A model generated the notes under the pieces. That model was given only the letters and a program-made list of their open reading frames with translations, made no database searches and had not been told where the DNA came from. A DNA stretch of 64,000 nucleotides from Halichondria panicea (taxonomy: Eukaryota; Porifera; Demospongiae; Suberitida; Halichondriidae). Numbering within the stretch: the first letter of the stretch is position 1; each line of letters opens with the position of its first letter. A program made the position numbers and the translations under genes. The DNA is taken from positions 1,513,501 to 1,577,500 of the forward strand of contig NC_087377.1 in assembly GCF_963675165.1 (NCBI RefSeq), in the 5' to 3' direction. Shown here one piece after another: positions 1 to 10,830 of the stretch.

Positions 1-180
1 AGCCGAGGCTCCATTAATTTTGGGAATCGTGTGCATGTATACTATAATTATAGGCTAATAATTATGAGCTGCATATATATCATTGACTCAACTATATAGA
101 GCAACTAAAACCGAGTGGACTCGACTAGACTATCTTCAACTGCCTCACATCAAAACTGCAACTATACACCTCGCATCAGC

Positions 181-303
181 ATGTCGTGCTGCAGATGCAA
201 AATAGGAATATGTAGCGGGTGTATGTGTGCCCAGGGGGGAACACCCACTCAAGAGGCAATAAAAAAAATTTTCGTTGCAATTAACGGAAAAAAAGGAAGT
301 TAA
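181..303 (+). pseudogene. CRC motif, first half only (copy 1)
   Basis: An ATG at 181 opens a frame with CCRC-x4-C-x2-C-x-C, then runs into Lys-rich sequence and a stop at 303 instead of the second Cys pair. The distal part resembles the end of the Ala/Lys-rich exon found in the later copies, so the middle of the module appears deleted. Motif geometry suggests metal binding; no function is assigned. Confidence 0.45.
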
Positions 304-613
304 TGTGCATGCATGCATGTTCCTGTTATGTGATGTGCTGGCACCACATGCATACATTTCATCCACATGTTGAAACTCAAGAAGTAACAGTACTTTTATC
401 ATGATGCAAAGCCAAATCACTCAAAATGCTTGTGCTGTCTCCAGGGTTCGCCTTTGCCACTAAGAATCGGCCAATGAGGCAGTGAAGAAAAAATTTGTTT
501 CAGTTAAAGGAAAAAATGTAAGTTAATGTGCATGTCACTGCATCATCTCAGCTCGCATGGTATCTATAAATAGCTATTAAATGCTGTAGACGTAGCACAG
601 GAGCATGCCATAG

Positions 614-685
614 ATGTGTGTGTCCATGCATGGCAGACCTTGCAGCAATTGTATCCCTGGAACAAGCTCGAGGTGCACCAACAAG
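614..685 (+). pseudogene. CRC motif, second half only (copy 2)
   Basis: The segment encodes CSNCIPG followed by CTNK and ends exactly at a GTTAGT donor at 686. The same exon end and donor recur at 995 and 4116, which supports a real ancestral exon. No first half sits directly upstream. Confidence 0.45.
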
Positions 686-821
686 GTTAGTCTTTATATA
701 TATATATATTCATGTTGTTATAGTTATGGCAGCATCCAAACAATCTATTTACGAGGCCTCCCTACCGACAACAAAGAATTGAGACTCTCAGCTCCACTGG
801 TCTGGTCCGACTAGCCTGACC

Positions 822-995
822 ATGTCGGCATGCTGCTGCAGATGCACAAAAGGATCTTGCCAAAGTTGTGTGTGTGCCCAGTTCCATGACCATGTCGGCA
901 TCATGCTGCAGATGCACGAAAGGATTCTGTCAGAGTTGTGTGTGTGCCCAGGCCGTGTACAAATTGCTTCAGCACCAGCTGTACTAACCATGCAG
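822..995 (+). pseudogene. CRC motif, duplicated first half plus frameshifted second half (copies 3 and 4)
   Basis: Two first halves, both beginning ATGTCGGCA, lie at 822-881 and 892-950. The second continues into PCTNC and CTN codons only after a reading-frame change, then meets a GTTAGT donor at 996. The tandem first halves (about 70 bp apart) and the frameshift indicate decay. Confidence 0.45.
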
Positions 996-1310
996 GTTAG
1001 TCTCTATGATATCAAACAAAATTTGGTTTTAATCAAATGAAAAAATGTAAGTTATTGTGCATGTTCCTGTTATGTGATGTGCTGGCACCATGCATGCACT
1101 TTGTCCACACGTGGAAATAAAAAAAAAAAGAGTAGTGACTGTATGTACTTGTGTTGGTTAATTGTATTTCTGTGCGAGGACAAAACAATGGTACCTGCAG
1201 TTGTGAAGCCACAATGAGGATCCAGAGGTTTTGTACAGTATAATTATACCTCGGTGATCTCCAAATTAATGATAAATAATTAAGGTAGTGTTTTAAATTT
1301 TAGGACAACA

Positions 1311-1812
1311 ATGCTAAAAAGCAGTACAAGTACGGTGGCCAAAATAGCATCAAACGGAGGGAGGCCCTACATGAAGATGTCTATTATAAGAAAACCTCTC
1401 TGGTCTCTTGCAGCTATTCACAAAGTTATGCCAGTGGGTATACTATGTACTATGTGCTCATCATTCTCAGGCATGCACCGAGAAGAAGTTTTTTGGGAGG
1501 TCTACCTCATGGGTGCACAGAAAAATAAAGAGAGAAGAGTGTTTGTCTCTGGTCTCCCCCCACATACGTCGAGGGACTCTGTGGCGGAGGCCCTGAAGAT
1601 GTCTAATAATAACAAAGTTATGCCAGTGGGTATAATTATGTGCTCATCATTCACAGGCATGAATGCACTAACTGGTGTTCTCTGTTCTCTGACCCCCCAC
1701 TCCCTCACAGACAACTGGCACAGCTCCAGGAACACCTCCGACAGCACCTGCAGTCGTCACTGTTAATGTTGTCCTCTCTGGTATAGAAAGGAAGGAAGAG
1801 GGTTCCGGTTCG
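1311..1812 (+). other. Non-functional reading frame with internal direct repeats and a Pro/Thr-rich exon-like end
   Basis: Two related blocks, about 1380-1475 and 1590-1670, share CAAAGTTATGCCAGTGGGTA and GTGCTCATCATTC. The long open frame crossing them reads repeated non-coding DNA and should not be taken as a gene. After a CTCCCTCACAG acceptor near 1710, a different frame is rich in Pro, Thr and Ala, which looks more like a true exon of the same Cys-rich gene family. The connection is inferred from position only. Confidence 0.3.
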
Positions 1813-2128
1813 CCTTTGCAACTTTTTTTTTAGTAAAAAAGCGGCCAAAATGGCAATAAAGACCGCATGTTTTCATGAGGCTTGCCACAGATTTGATGCG
1901 TATTATGAATCGATTTTCCAAGCCAAAATGCTCTAGCGTTATAATTATAAATTAAAAAAGGTTGTAAAAATGATGTTATAATTGCAGTCTAACAAATATC
2001 GGCTTGTAGAAATCATATGCTCTAGATGGACTAAAGCGGACGTCATGAGAACGGTATATGCTTTGTGCTCTGCCTTGGTACATTTTCACTGCATGGTTGT
2101 GTATATAGAATTTCTCGTTAGGTCACAG

Positions 2129-2201
2129 GTGTGTGTGTGCCTTGGGAGGTGGAACCTGTAGCAATTGCCTCCCTGGAACGGGATCCATGTGCACCAACAA
2201 G
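2129..2201 (+). pseudogene. CRC motif second half with mutated donor (copy 5)
   Basis: After a GGTCACAG acceptor the frame gives VCVC, CSNCLPG and MCTNK. At the position where sister copies have a GTTAGT donor this copy has GCTAGT, so the donor has changed from GT to GC. A weak GC donor is possible, but loss of splicing is more likely. Confidence 0.45.
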
Positions 2202-2264
2202 GCTAGTCTCTATCCAAGCTCATCCCTCAGCACCGGCCATATCCATGCATGGCATCTAGATCTG

Positions 2265-2310
2265 CTAGTTGCTGCAGATGCAAAACTGGGTCCTGCAGCA
2301 GTGGGTGTGT
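2265..2310 (+). pseudogene. CRC motif first half, truncated (copy 6)
   Basis: The frame reads CCRC-x4-C-x3-C and then stops, losing the last Cys pair. It lies about 60 bp after copy 5, so the half-module order is inverted compared with the complete copy at 4013. Confidence 0.35.
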
Positions 2311-2334
2311 GTGAAGTGATCATCCAGCCCAGGG

Positions 2335-3695
2335 GTTTGCCTTTGTTGCGTTTGTGAATAAAGCAGCAAAGGCTATTGAAGCGAAAAGTATTATAATTAA
2401 AGGGAAAAGAGTAATAGTTGTGTGAATGTTTATAATGGCACCACATGCACACTTTGTCCACAGGTGGTAATCCAGAAGTAACAGTATACTATGATATACC
2501 AAGCCAAATCACTCTAAGTTATTGAATTATGTATATACATTACTGAAGTATCAACCACTATCTGCATGAACACGAACACGAACACAAGCATTTTATGTGG
2601 TCCCTCCATTTGGTAGGGAAAGCCATGAACATTTTCAAAAGACGATGGTGTAGAAATAATTTTTTTATACTATTATAATTACTCTCGCAACCGAGAAGAA
2701 GTGTTTTTGGGCGGCTTGCCCCTTGGATGCACCATTAACACTGTGAAGGTGGCCCTCCAATGCTGTGAAACAATCCATGTAAGTTATAATCCCATCGCCT
2801 GGGTTCGGGTTTGCTACCCTAAAAACAGCAGCAGAAGCTGAGAAGGCTATAATAGCTATAGAAGCCAAAAGTATTATAATAAAAGAAAAAAGAGAAATAG
2901 TTGTGTGAATGCATGTTATATGATGTGCTGGCACCACGCACATACTTTGTCCACATGCATTGACTCGACTGAGTGTGGTTCCTTTACTCACAAAAAAGTG
3001 CATTTGGGCTGCAGGGACAATCAAAAAAATGACATCAGTGCTTTGGCCCCACTAGCGTGAGTCATTATAAGCTAGGGTATAGATTTAAAAAATGATGTAA
3101 GTTTAATGTGCATGTTCCTGTTTTGTGCTGGCACACACTTTGTCACAGGTGAAACTCCAGAAAAGAGTAGTATGTTATATATAGAAACAGAGCTAGCATA
3201 ATAATATTATATTCATATATCATCCCATCCCATGGGTTCGAGTTTGCTACCCTAAAAACAGCTGCAGAAGCTGAGAAGGCTATAGCGGCCAAAGCTGTTG
3301 TAATCAAAGAAAAAAGAGTAAGTTTTATAATAGTTGGCACCACATTCGCCACATTCGCAAAAGTGTCAGCTGACAATGACGTATACAGGGGAAAAATGAT
3401 TTAAAAATGATGTAAATTAATGTGCATGTTCCTGGCACACACTTTGTCACAGGTGAAACTCCAGAAAAGAGTAGTATGTTATATAGAAACAGAGCATAAT
3501 ATTATATGCATTATATATTATAGATTGTGCTCATCCCAGCCCAGGGGTTCGCCTTTGCCACCCTAAAAAGCAAAGCCACGGCTGAGAAGGCTATTGAAGC
3601 CAAAACTATTTTAATTAGTTTGGATTCGTTACTTTCAAACAAAAGCAGCAGCAGAGAAGGCTATTGAGGCTAAAAGCATTATAATTAAAGAAAAA
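2335..3695 (+). repeat. Repeated Ala/Lys/Glu-rich exon with conserved intron flanks
   Basis: Related exon copies occur near 2335-2411, 2801-2894, 3230-3319, 3546-3620 and 3636-3692. Each reads like FATLK..AEKAI.AK followed by IIIKEKR and then a GTAAGT-type donor (or its decayed form). Each is followed by an intron-like segment containing TTGTGCATGTTCCTG, GTGCTGGCAC and a CACTTTGTCCACAG acceptor. The best copies preserve the reading frame, which implies past coding selection. An earlier decayed copy is near 445-520. Confidence 0.5.
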
Positions 3696-3842
3696 AGAGT
3701 AAGTTTTAATATAGTTGTGTGATGTGCTGGCATGTATGCACTTTGTTCATAGATTGAAATCAGAGTAACAACTTCACGTGTAGTATTATTATTAGTTAAT
3801 CATTATAAAAAGGGCCTCATCTTCTCTAGTGCTCTCTCCGGC

Positions 3843-3908
3843 ATGGCATCAGTAAACTGCTGCAGGTGCACGACTGGGAGCTGCAGCGGATGTGTGCCTA
3901 CCAAATGA
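3843..3908 (+). CDS. Short CRC-motif ORF (copy 7)
   Basis: An ATG at 3843 opens 21 codons with NCCRC-x4-C-x2-C, ending at a TGA after PTK. It lacks the second half of the motif. It may be the first exon of a copy whose donor is lost, or a decayed fragment. It lies 100 bp upstream of the best-preserved copy. Confidence 0.3.
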   Translation: MASVNCCRCTTGSCSGCVPTK

Positions 3909-4012
3909 GTTGTGTATAACTGCCAACAACAACGACACAATCTGAAGACAGCACCGGCCTCTAGATCTATCCTCTATCAGCTAGCTTCTAGATGGTTTCC
4001 AATTAACAAAGT

Positions 4013-4116
4013 TTTGCAGATGCATAACTGGCACATGCCTCAACTGTGTATGTGCCCGGGGAGGTAGGCCATGCAACAATTGCCTTCCTGGAGCCCGTGG
4101 CAATTGCACCAATAAG
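4013..4116 (+). CDS. Best-preserved CRC-motif exon (copy 8)
   Basis: One open frame holds both halves: FCRC-x4-C-x2-C-x-C, then a GGRP linker, CNNCLPG and NCTNK, ending at the GTTAGT donor (4117). The ten Cys residues in two clusters suggest a metal-binding module. No certain start codon or downstream exon could be joined: a possible later exon at 4362-4441 (QKCRRYPLIKKRLVDEIIK, then GTGAGT) is basic but unproven. Either a remnant or the N-terminal exon of a retroelement-type gene. Confidence 0.45.
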
Positions 4117-4119
4117 GTT

Positions 4120-5467
4120 AGTCTATCCATAATGATAGTTATAGCTGCATTTAAAAATAATACAAATGTACATAGGAGGCCTCCCTATTGGTACCACAAT
4201 AGGGATATCAGGAATGTTTTTCACCCACCAGTGCGAGTCAAAAATCTGGCAAAAAAGCAACAAATAAAAAAAATATGTTTTCACTGACGGAAGTTATGAT
4301 GTGCTGACCGTGCACACTTGTCCACAGGTACGTGGAAATTAAAGTATAAGAATCAATTATGTATTATCCAGACAGTCTCGATCCCAGAAGTGTCGTCGAT
4401 ATCCTCTAATCAAGAAACGACTAGTCGATGAAATAATCAAAGATGACGTGAGTTCGGGTTGATTCATTTATGCAATCCTCAGTAATCCTATTCAGGACTT
4501 CAAGCAGCAGCTACGGTTGAAAATGGGTGATAACTTCCCAAGCTGTTTACAACGTGCTGTTGTCGCACCTTCCTTGTCTATTGAAACAAGAATAAGGCAT
4601 TTGGATAAAGAAAAATGTTATCTCTCAGTTCTCTGATTCGCAAGGTTTCAATTATTTGCAAGTTATTTCTCAGAGCCAGAGTGAACAGAAGAATGAATGG
4701 ATGATGTAGTGCGTGTATAAGTTAGTGACAGTACAAATTGTCACTGACATTCCTTTTTACTGTTCATCATAATTATTCAGATATTCTATGATCCAAGTTC
4801 TCAACTGAGCGAAGTTCAACTCCATGTGGCAAAAACATTTGAACCGGAAAGGGTTTTATTAAACATAATTATTGTGACACACAACGAAGAAAATGTGGAA
4901 CCCATAAGTCTGCTCTTGTTAACTATGGCACTTATACGTACACGTCTATTATCGTTACGTGCAGACATTGGATATGAGTAAACGAGCTGGAGAGTGCGAC
5001 TATTAGCGACATTCGATGATACGTGTCTAAATTATATAATGCAAACATTCATTTACGTGGTATATTCGTTTTGTGCAGATCTTCACAAAAAGATGGTTGT
5101 TGCGGTGCTCACTCAAAGCGCCGCCAACCAAACACGAAACTGTACTGCCTCCAGTGTTACATGCAGGCGACAGGCGACAGGCGACAGGAAGTGTCAGCGT
5201 AAGTATAACATATAAATAAACATAAACTGTCACGTCTATAGCGCAGCACATCATAAGTTATGTAATCTCGATAAAAATCCATGAGTTTGAGTTCTCAACA
5301 GCGCTTCAATGTTTGCCAATATCTACACTAACACGTTACAATGTACAGATCCTGCCTTCTACTAGCCATACATAATTAAGATGCATGTCTGAATCTAGTC
5401 TCATGACACACAGCAGAAAGGTTGCGAAGAATAGCAAGAATCAAAATCACTGTATACGCCCTTGGTA
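4120..5467. other. No convincing gene; short exon-like piece and small repeats
   Basis: Apart from the possible exon ending at 4441, I see only A/T-rich DNA, a decayed copy of the intron-like repeat (4285-4330) and a GGCGACA triple repeat at 5164-5187. Short open frames here carry no recognisable motif. Confidence 0.4.
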
Positions 5468-8400
5468 TTACTTCAGTAAACATAAGTTACAAAGTGATTT
5501 TTCCAGGCCTGCTGGAGTTATCTTATCTGGGAGCTCGCAGTCGTCAAACGTGGATCCCTCCTTCAGAAGTTCGTGGCGAATCTCTGTGATGACGTCCGCC
5601 CTCTCTTTAGTGTACATAACACCTGGAAGGTAAATACTTATAATTTATTTTATGTATGTTTTTACTCCCAGCCCCTCTTCTACTTAAATCACAAGACTTC
5701 ACCTTTATGAGAAGATGAAAAGCGGAAATGATGTCCCTTCTTGATGCCGGTCATTTTCTTGAACTTATAGGGGCGAAGAAGGTGATCCAGTCCAGTGTTG
5801 GGACAATCACATTCCCATGCTCATCACTGACCAGCTGTGCCTCATTACAAATAGCTGACTTCTGGACAACTTCAGCAATTGACCTTAGGCTACCAATCCT
5901 GGTCCTCTTGAAGAGACGCTTAAAGAGTCCGAAGCACCAGTCAGGAGCGAACTTGGTGTGACCCACTACCAGGAAGGACAGAGTGATGTTAGTGTGCCTT
6001 CCTGTGATGACCCTCCACAGCAGGTACCAGACCATATAGTTGTTTTTATTCTGGCCCGTGCAGTTGTCTGCGTGGAGGTACACATCAGTCTCACCTGTAT
6101 AGTAAAATATTCTATGCAAAGTTGTTCACAGAAATTTTGTTATTGCCGTACCCAGCCCGTGGTTCTCCAAGAAGTAGTGCAGCTGACTGATCACCGTGTT
6201 GGAGCCCTTCCCACAGTCACCTGCCTCATCACAAAGGAAATTGACTTGGCGTGGGAAGGCCTCGCAGTGAATACCAAAGACTGCACACTTTCTTGGAGTG
6301 AGAAAGAACACTGGGCCAGGCTGTATAGTGGATCACACGGATAATGAACCTGAAAGAGAGATGTCATGTGAGTAATGTACATGTACCTAAAATTTGATTT
6401 TGCAGGCACGTACTGTACGTGACTGTAAAATTAGTGATGTACACACGTACTACTGTACATGTAGGAAGTCCTAAAATTTGATTTTGCAGGCACGTACTGT
6501 ACGTGACTGTAAAATTAGTGATGTACACACGTACTACTGTACATGTACGAAGTCCTAAAATTTGATTTTGCAGGCACGTACTGTACGTGACTGTAAAATT
6601 AGTGATGTACACACGTACTACTGTACATGTAGGAAGTCCTAAAAATTGATTTTGCAGGCACGTACTGTATGTGACTGTAAAATTAGTGATGTACACACGT
6701 ACTACTGTACATGTACGAACTCCTAAAAATTGATTTTGCAGGCACGTACTGTACGTGACTGTAAAACACACGTACAGTACATGGCTCTCACCTGCTGAGC
6801 ATAATCAAAAGAATAGTGAGCCTTGATGGGTGCCGAGTTTGGTTCTGCTCTGGAGTGAAGAGGAGGAGGAGAGAATTCGTTATTCACTGTGTAGTGCTGC
6901 GTGATTGAATCCTTGCACTCCTTGCGAACAGCCGTGTAGTACGACCTCTCTATCGTCACGGTGGTGAGATGGTCCTGATACGCCTGGAGTGCCGCATTCT
7001 TCTCCTCTAGTGATGATGAAGCACTCTTGATGGCTTCACCACGTTGTTGGCATGTCCAACATAAGTCGGTGAGAGGCTTCATGATTACCAGTGATGGTAG
7101 TAACTCCAGCCACCTTCTGCAAAAGGTACGGTAAGATGCGGCTCTTTGATCGCACTTAATCATTGCATCTCTGTTGTCTTTCCAGATGTTCCGTTTGGTC
7201 ACACTAGAAGGAAGTAGCTTGATATCCGTGCGACAGTAGCCAGGGACTCTACCAGGCAGAAGCATCCCGTGGACCTCAGAGTAGTTGGTAAGGTATGTCT
7301 GCGTAACATTTATAATTATTTATTGTGCCTGCCTACATAAAAGTATTGTATTTGTTATTGTTCAAACTTACAACTATACTCTCATTGTCGTCCTGGGACA
7401 GAGTTGTTTGGGGGAGCCGTCGCTTGTTGCCGTGCACTCTAGCAGCAAGTCCATACTTGCGATAGGAGGACTTCAGATTTTTCAGTTTCGTCTTTCCTAT
7501 GTATGAAAGGTACAGTACAGTACACAGTTAGTATAATCATACAGTCATGGTCAAGTAGGAAATTTACTTGCTCCTGAGAAACCAGTGATAAATTAAATAG
7601 TTACTTCCTAACCTATTCCGTGTAGGAATCGAAAGACAGGGGCACACACTGGTTGTCCCTTGTGTTTGTACAACACACTGCTCCGCTTCCGCTGAGACTT
7701 CTTGTGTTTGTGGCTGGGTCCGCAGATTTTGTTGACCTTCATTGACGAATGGAGCTGCGCCAGAATGACCAAGTCGAGTTTGTCCTTCGATAGCTCTAAA
7801 CATTCTCTCTTGGAATCAGTCAATTGATTTTTACCAAGAATTGACGCGCAGGTACAGGTACACTCTTTGAAGACTTTTGCTAATAACGCGGACTCGCTCT
7901 GCTCCTCTTGTTCTACAGATTTAGCCCCAGAAAACCTTGACTGATGGGAGGACGGAGGAGGGAGCCGTTGGAGTGCTTCTCGAATCTGTTGTTCTGTGGT
8001 GGGGGGCTCTGAGTCGGATTCACTGTCACCTGATAAGTTTAATAAGTGTTTAAGAATTACAAATTATAATGCGCTTACAGTCAGTCTGTGGGTCACTATG
8101 GAAGGGTAACGGAGACATTGGGTCAAGACGGTCACTACAACACGGCGACATTGGGTCAAGACTTGGAAGTGGGTCGTAATGAGGGGATGACGGCAACGTC
8201 CAGCCATGACTGCCATCTACAAAAACAAAACCACAAATTTTAATGTTGCTGTTATTGTTATTACTGTTATTATTGTTATTACTGTACTAATGTTGCTTGT
8301 TGATTTTGCCCTACCTCTTGAGATAGAGAAGCTGTCATCTTCACTAGAATCCTCTGAGTCTGATGCAGAATCCTCTGAGTCTGATGCCTGTGCTCTTGAG

Positions 8401-8513
8401 TGCCCAGTGAAGTAGTCCAGGGCAACTTCTTCAAGAGCTGACCTGTCCTCTTCACTGAACAACCCTTTAATGTCGTCATTTAGTGCTGCTGCTGCACGCT
8501 GCGCTCTAGACAT
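5468..8513 (-). pseudogene. DUF7869-like, transposon-associated protein gene, eight exons, two frame breaks
   Basis: Minus-strand exons: 8513-8315, 8216-8079, 8029-7613, 7496-7372, 7298-6792, 6349-6152, 6094-5703, 5622-5468. All junctions are GT-AG and phases agree. The first exon starts MSRAQRAAAA and is followed by acidic Ser-rich sequence; exon 2 repeats LDPMSP. The core has LLPGRVPGY, DLCWTC, HYSFDYAQQ, FLTPRKC, HADNC-x-GQNKNN, HTNITLSFLVVGHTKF and PDWCFGLFKR, which I recognise from a large cnidarian/sponge family carrying a DUF7869-type domain and probably of mobile-element origin. Two TA insertions, near 6324-6327 (exon 6) and in exon 7 close to 5760, break the frame; without them the exons total 2127 nt, an exact multiple of three (about 708 aa). 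So this is a recently broken copy, or the assembly carries two errors. The catalytic role is unknown to me. Confidence 0.75.
6389..6768. repeat. 84-bp tandem repeat inside an intron
   Basis: About 4.5 copies of an 84-bp unit (starts near 6389, 6473, 6557, 6641, 6725) fill the intron between exons 5 and 6 of the DUF7869-like gene. Each unit contains the palindromic GTACTGTACGTGAC stretch and ACACGTACTACTGTACATGTA. The unit is a multiple of three, so it gives a spurious repetitive reading frame. Confidence 0.9.
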
Positions 8514-9252
8514 TGTGCACTTGCAGAATATCTTTTCAACAAGAAAACTAACCGCAGCTGCATTCCTGATGCTGCGTAATTAATTTTTTTATTGTTGCGC
8601 ATGGGGAATACCCTTCCCCGGAGAGGGTATTTCCCCTTACGAAATTAGTAATCTGGCTACGGAAAGATGCAAGTTAGTGGCTCTCTTTATCTCGCTCGCT
8701 TGAACTGTTTAAAGAATCCTAGACAGCTAAAACTTTGCAGGCAGCTCTAAGAAAGGTGGAACTTCGCATCTGTGAAAAAAAACAGGTTTGCCTATGTTTT
8801 CGCATTGGTCCTTTTTTGGCCTATTGCTCAATTTAATATTTACCGCGTGAAGGTCCGTTTTCATTGGCCCTGTCACATTTATCTTTAAAAATCCATAATT
8901 ATCTCATGAACGATACTGGCCAGACCGCTTTTTTTTATTACATGTGTTAGATACGGCGGTGTCGGAGGGGAGGGTGAACTGCAGGATCTAGTGACACCAT
9001 ATAAATTACAATTACAGTGTCTAGTAAGGGTTGAGCTAAAGATTAACTATTGGTTCAATAGTTGTATGTTGACAATTATTGTTGATTTTTTTTTATTGTA
9101 CAGACATACAACCACCACAGTAACCACAGAACAACGACAACCAGCAAGAACATGGATTGATTAATTTTAAAAGGACGAACTAAATCACTTGTATATTCAT
9201 TTTTAGTAGTTTGTGTCAAAATTCCAAATTCTTATGCTGCCCTCAAAAGCAG
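8514..9252. other. Intergenic; hairpin and one copy of a Thr-rich exon-like repeat
   Basis: A hairpin GGGGAATACCCT...AGGGTATTTCCCC lies at 8603-8637. A GATACGGCGGTG segment near 8950 and the segment 9080-9165 (TTGTTGATTTTTTTTTATTGTACAG acceptor, then a frame reading HTTTT.TTEQRQPART) both recur at 11.42-11.66 kb. No further gene seen. Confidence 0.5.
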
Positions 9253-9259
9253 AAGGGGG

Positions 9260-9328
9260 GGAGGCAGGATCTGTACAAACTGCGTCCCAGGGCCTATGTG
9301 CACTAACAAGAAATTTGCACCAGCCTAA
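9260..9328 (+). pseudogene. CRC motif, second half (copy 9)
   Basis: The frame gives GGRICTNCVPG and MCTNKK, then stops at 9328. It precedes rather than follows the first half at 9353, the same scrambled order seen in the first array. Confidence 0.45.
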
Positions 9329-9352
9329 GCGTGTGGTTGTTTAGCTGCAAAG

Positions 9353-9460
9353 ATGTCGAGATGCTACAGGTGCAGAACTAGCACCTGCCAATATTGCATG
9401 TGTGTACTAAAAGGGAGGCAGGATATGCAGATGGTTAAATTGAATGAAGTGTCTACATAG
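9353..9460 (+). pseudogene. CRC motif, first half (copy 10)
   Basis: An ATG at 9353 opens MSRCYRCRTSTCQYCMC and ends at a stop at 9460 after 35 codons. MSRCYRC resembles the start I recall for Cys-rich reverse-transcriptase proteins of cnidarians and sponges. It is 150 bp from, and on the opposite strand to, the reverse-transcriptase remnant. Confidence 0.45.
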
Positions 9461-9599
9461 CTGATGAAGACATGCCAACCATCGGCCTCACATGCGGAAG
9501 ACGTTAATTTAAAGTACTGTTAAAACGATTTTCCGTTTCCTCGTTGTAAAATTCATTCTTGAGCCCAAGTTCTCCTTACCACTGAGTTCTATGACACAT

Positions 9600-10830
9600 G
9601 GTATGCACAGTTCTCTGAAGTCCACCCTGATGGCTTCGGTCACTTTGCGTTGGACATATCCGGATATAAAATGCCAACAGCTGCTCCAAGATGTCTTTTA
9701 CCCTCTGCTGTGATTGACACTCTTGAACCATTAAATTTCGCTTTGGCCTCTTCTAGGTAATCTTCTTTCACGATAAGCCAGGTCTTTTCGGCATTAGGGT
9801 AGTATCCGTAGTCTGGGCCCAATTGCGCTAAGCGGTCCCATGCACCATTCTCTGAGATCTTGAAGTGACCCACCAGCCGTAGCATCATCAGCATACCAGG
9901 CTTGCTTGATTCCTGCATTTTCTAGTCGATAGATGAGTGGGGTTATGGCGATTGCGTACAGGCCATGGCTAGTGGATCCCCTTGGGTGGTGCCTTCCTGG
10001 GAATGGAGTGTGTTCCCTTCAATGAATAGTTCTGACTCATTTCTGTAGGTGTTGATGATAATTCTTGAAAGAGAAGGGCATAACTGTTGAATGTTGCGTA
10101 GAGCAGCCTCACGGTTAAGTGAATTGAAAGCGTTTGAGGCATCCACTAGGATAACTGCTTCTGTCGGTTGAGAATCAGACTTCACGCATGGCATGAACAG
10201 CTACTTCACATCCCGATATATGACCTGCGCATACCTGAAGGGGACCTGCTGCATCTTGGATGTCTTCTTTGAGGGTTGATGCAATAGCTTTCCCGATAAT
10301 TCTCCTAGCGGTCTCTCCAATGCCTATGGGGCGAACTCCTGGGCATTTGTCTAAAGCTATGAGTCTGCAGGCAACAAAAGCTGATAGCCCCTTGGGATCC
10401 ACAAAACTGGTGCTTAGTCGTCTTGCAACTGCTGCTAGGGTGTCACATAACTCAGAGGAAACTGCTTTGAATGAGGTACAAAGCCGTTTCCAAGCAGCTA
10501 CGTCAAGGCCTGATGGTCCGGCAGCTCCATCCATCTTAAGGACCGTGCTGCGTATCAATTGTCCATCAATTCTTTCGAAAATAATAGGGTGGGGATCTGT
10601 GACTGGTGGGTTAGAGTTTACAATCGTATCCATCTTGTAAGGTTGCTTTGGTGGATATTTCTTTAGCAAGCTGTTGAGGACACTTTCAGTGGCATTGTTT
10701 GGGTCTGCTGCGCTGTCTAGACATAGTGGTTTGGATGTTTGATTTTCAGCTATCAGTCTGAGAGCCGCCCTCACTTTGCCTTCCATCATAACTTTAGAGA
10801 ATTTTCTGGAAAGCTGGTCAGTTGAAATAA
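9600..10830 (-). pseudogene. Reverse transcriptase of a cnidarian/sponge-type retroelement, frameshifted
   Basis: Reading minus: KVRAALRLIAE, GAAGPSGLDVAAWKRL, SAFVACRLIALDK, GVRPIGIGE and AAGPLQVCAG lie at about 10790-10180. After a frame change come [16 protein letters not shown] (RT motif A, D at about 10145) and [11 protein letters not shown] (motif B). A further frame change leads to WYADDATAGG, the YADD catalytic box, near 9885. A last change gives EKTWLIVKE and EGKRHLGAA before the similarity fades near 9640-9600. At least three frame breaks show that it is dead. The order A-B-C of the polymerase palm is intact. No endonuclease, integrase or LTR was seen, so its class stays open. Confidence 0.8.

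Larger units (their letters stand above)
115..4116 (+). repeat. Tandem array of decayed Cys-rich (CRC-type) exon modules
   Basis: At least seven pieces of one two-part motif lie on the plus strand here. The first half reads C-C-R-C-x4-C-x2-C-x-C and the second half C-x2-C-[LI]-P-G-x(3-5)-C-T-N-K, usually followed by a splice donor GTTAGT. Between them recur copies of an Ala/Lys/Glu-rich exon and of an intron-like stretch running from GTAAGT to a CCACAGGTG acceptor. Most copies are halves, frameshifted or lack a donor; only the copy at 4013-4116 has both halves in frame. I recall this type of Cys-rich motif at the N-terminus of cnidarian and sponge reverse-transcriptase proteins, and such a gene lies at 9.6-10.8 kb. 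The array is best read as decayed tandem copies of that kind of gene's 5' end. Confidence 0.6.

Noticed and set aside
1311-1766. A 151-codon gene on the plus strand
   Set aside because: It crosses two copies of a direct repeat that looks intronic, and the likely exon near 1710 is in another frame.
6364-6771. Repetitive 135-codon frame (TCLQNQ..TCTVVRVYITNF)
   Set aside because: It reads the 84-bp intronic tandem repeat, whose unit is a multiple of three; it lies between two well-defined exons.
9600-10830. Intact LINE or LTR element around the reverse transcriptase
   Set aside because: No endonuclease, RNase H, integrase, poly-A tail or long terminal repeats could be found, and the frame is broken at least three times.
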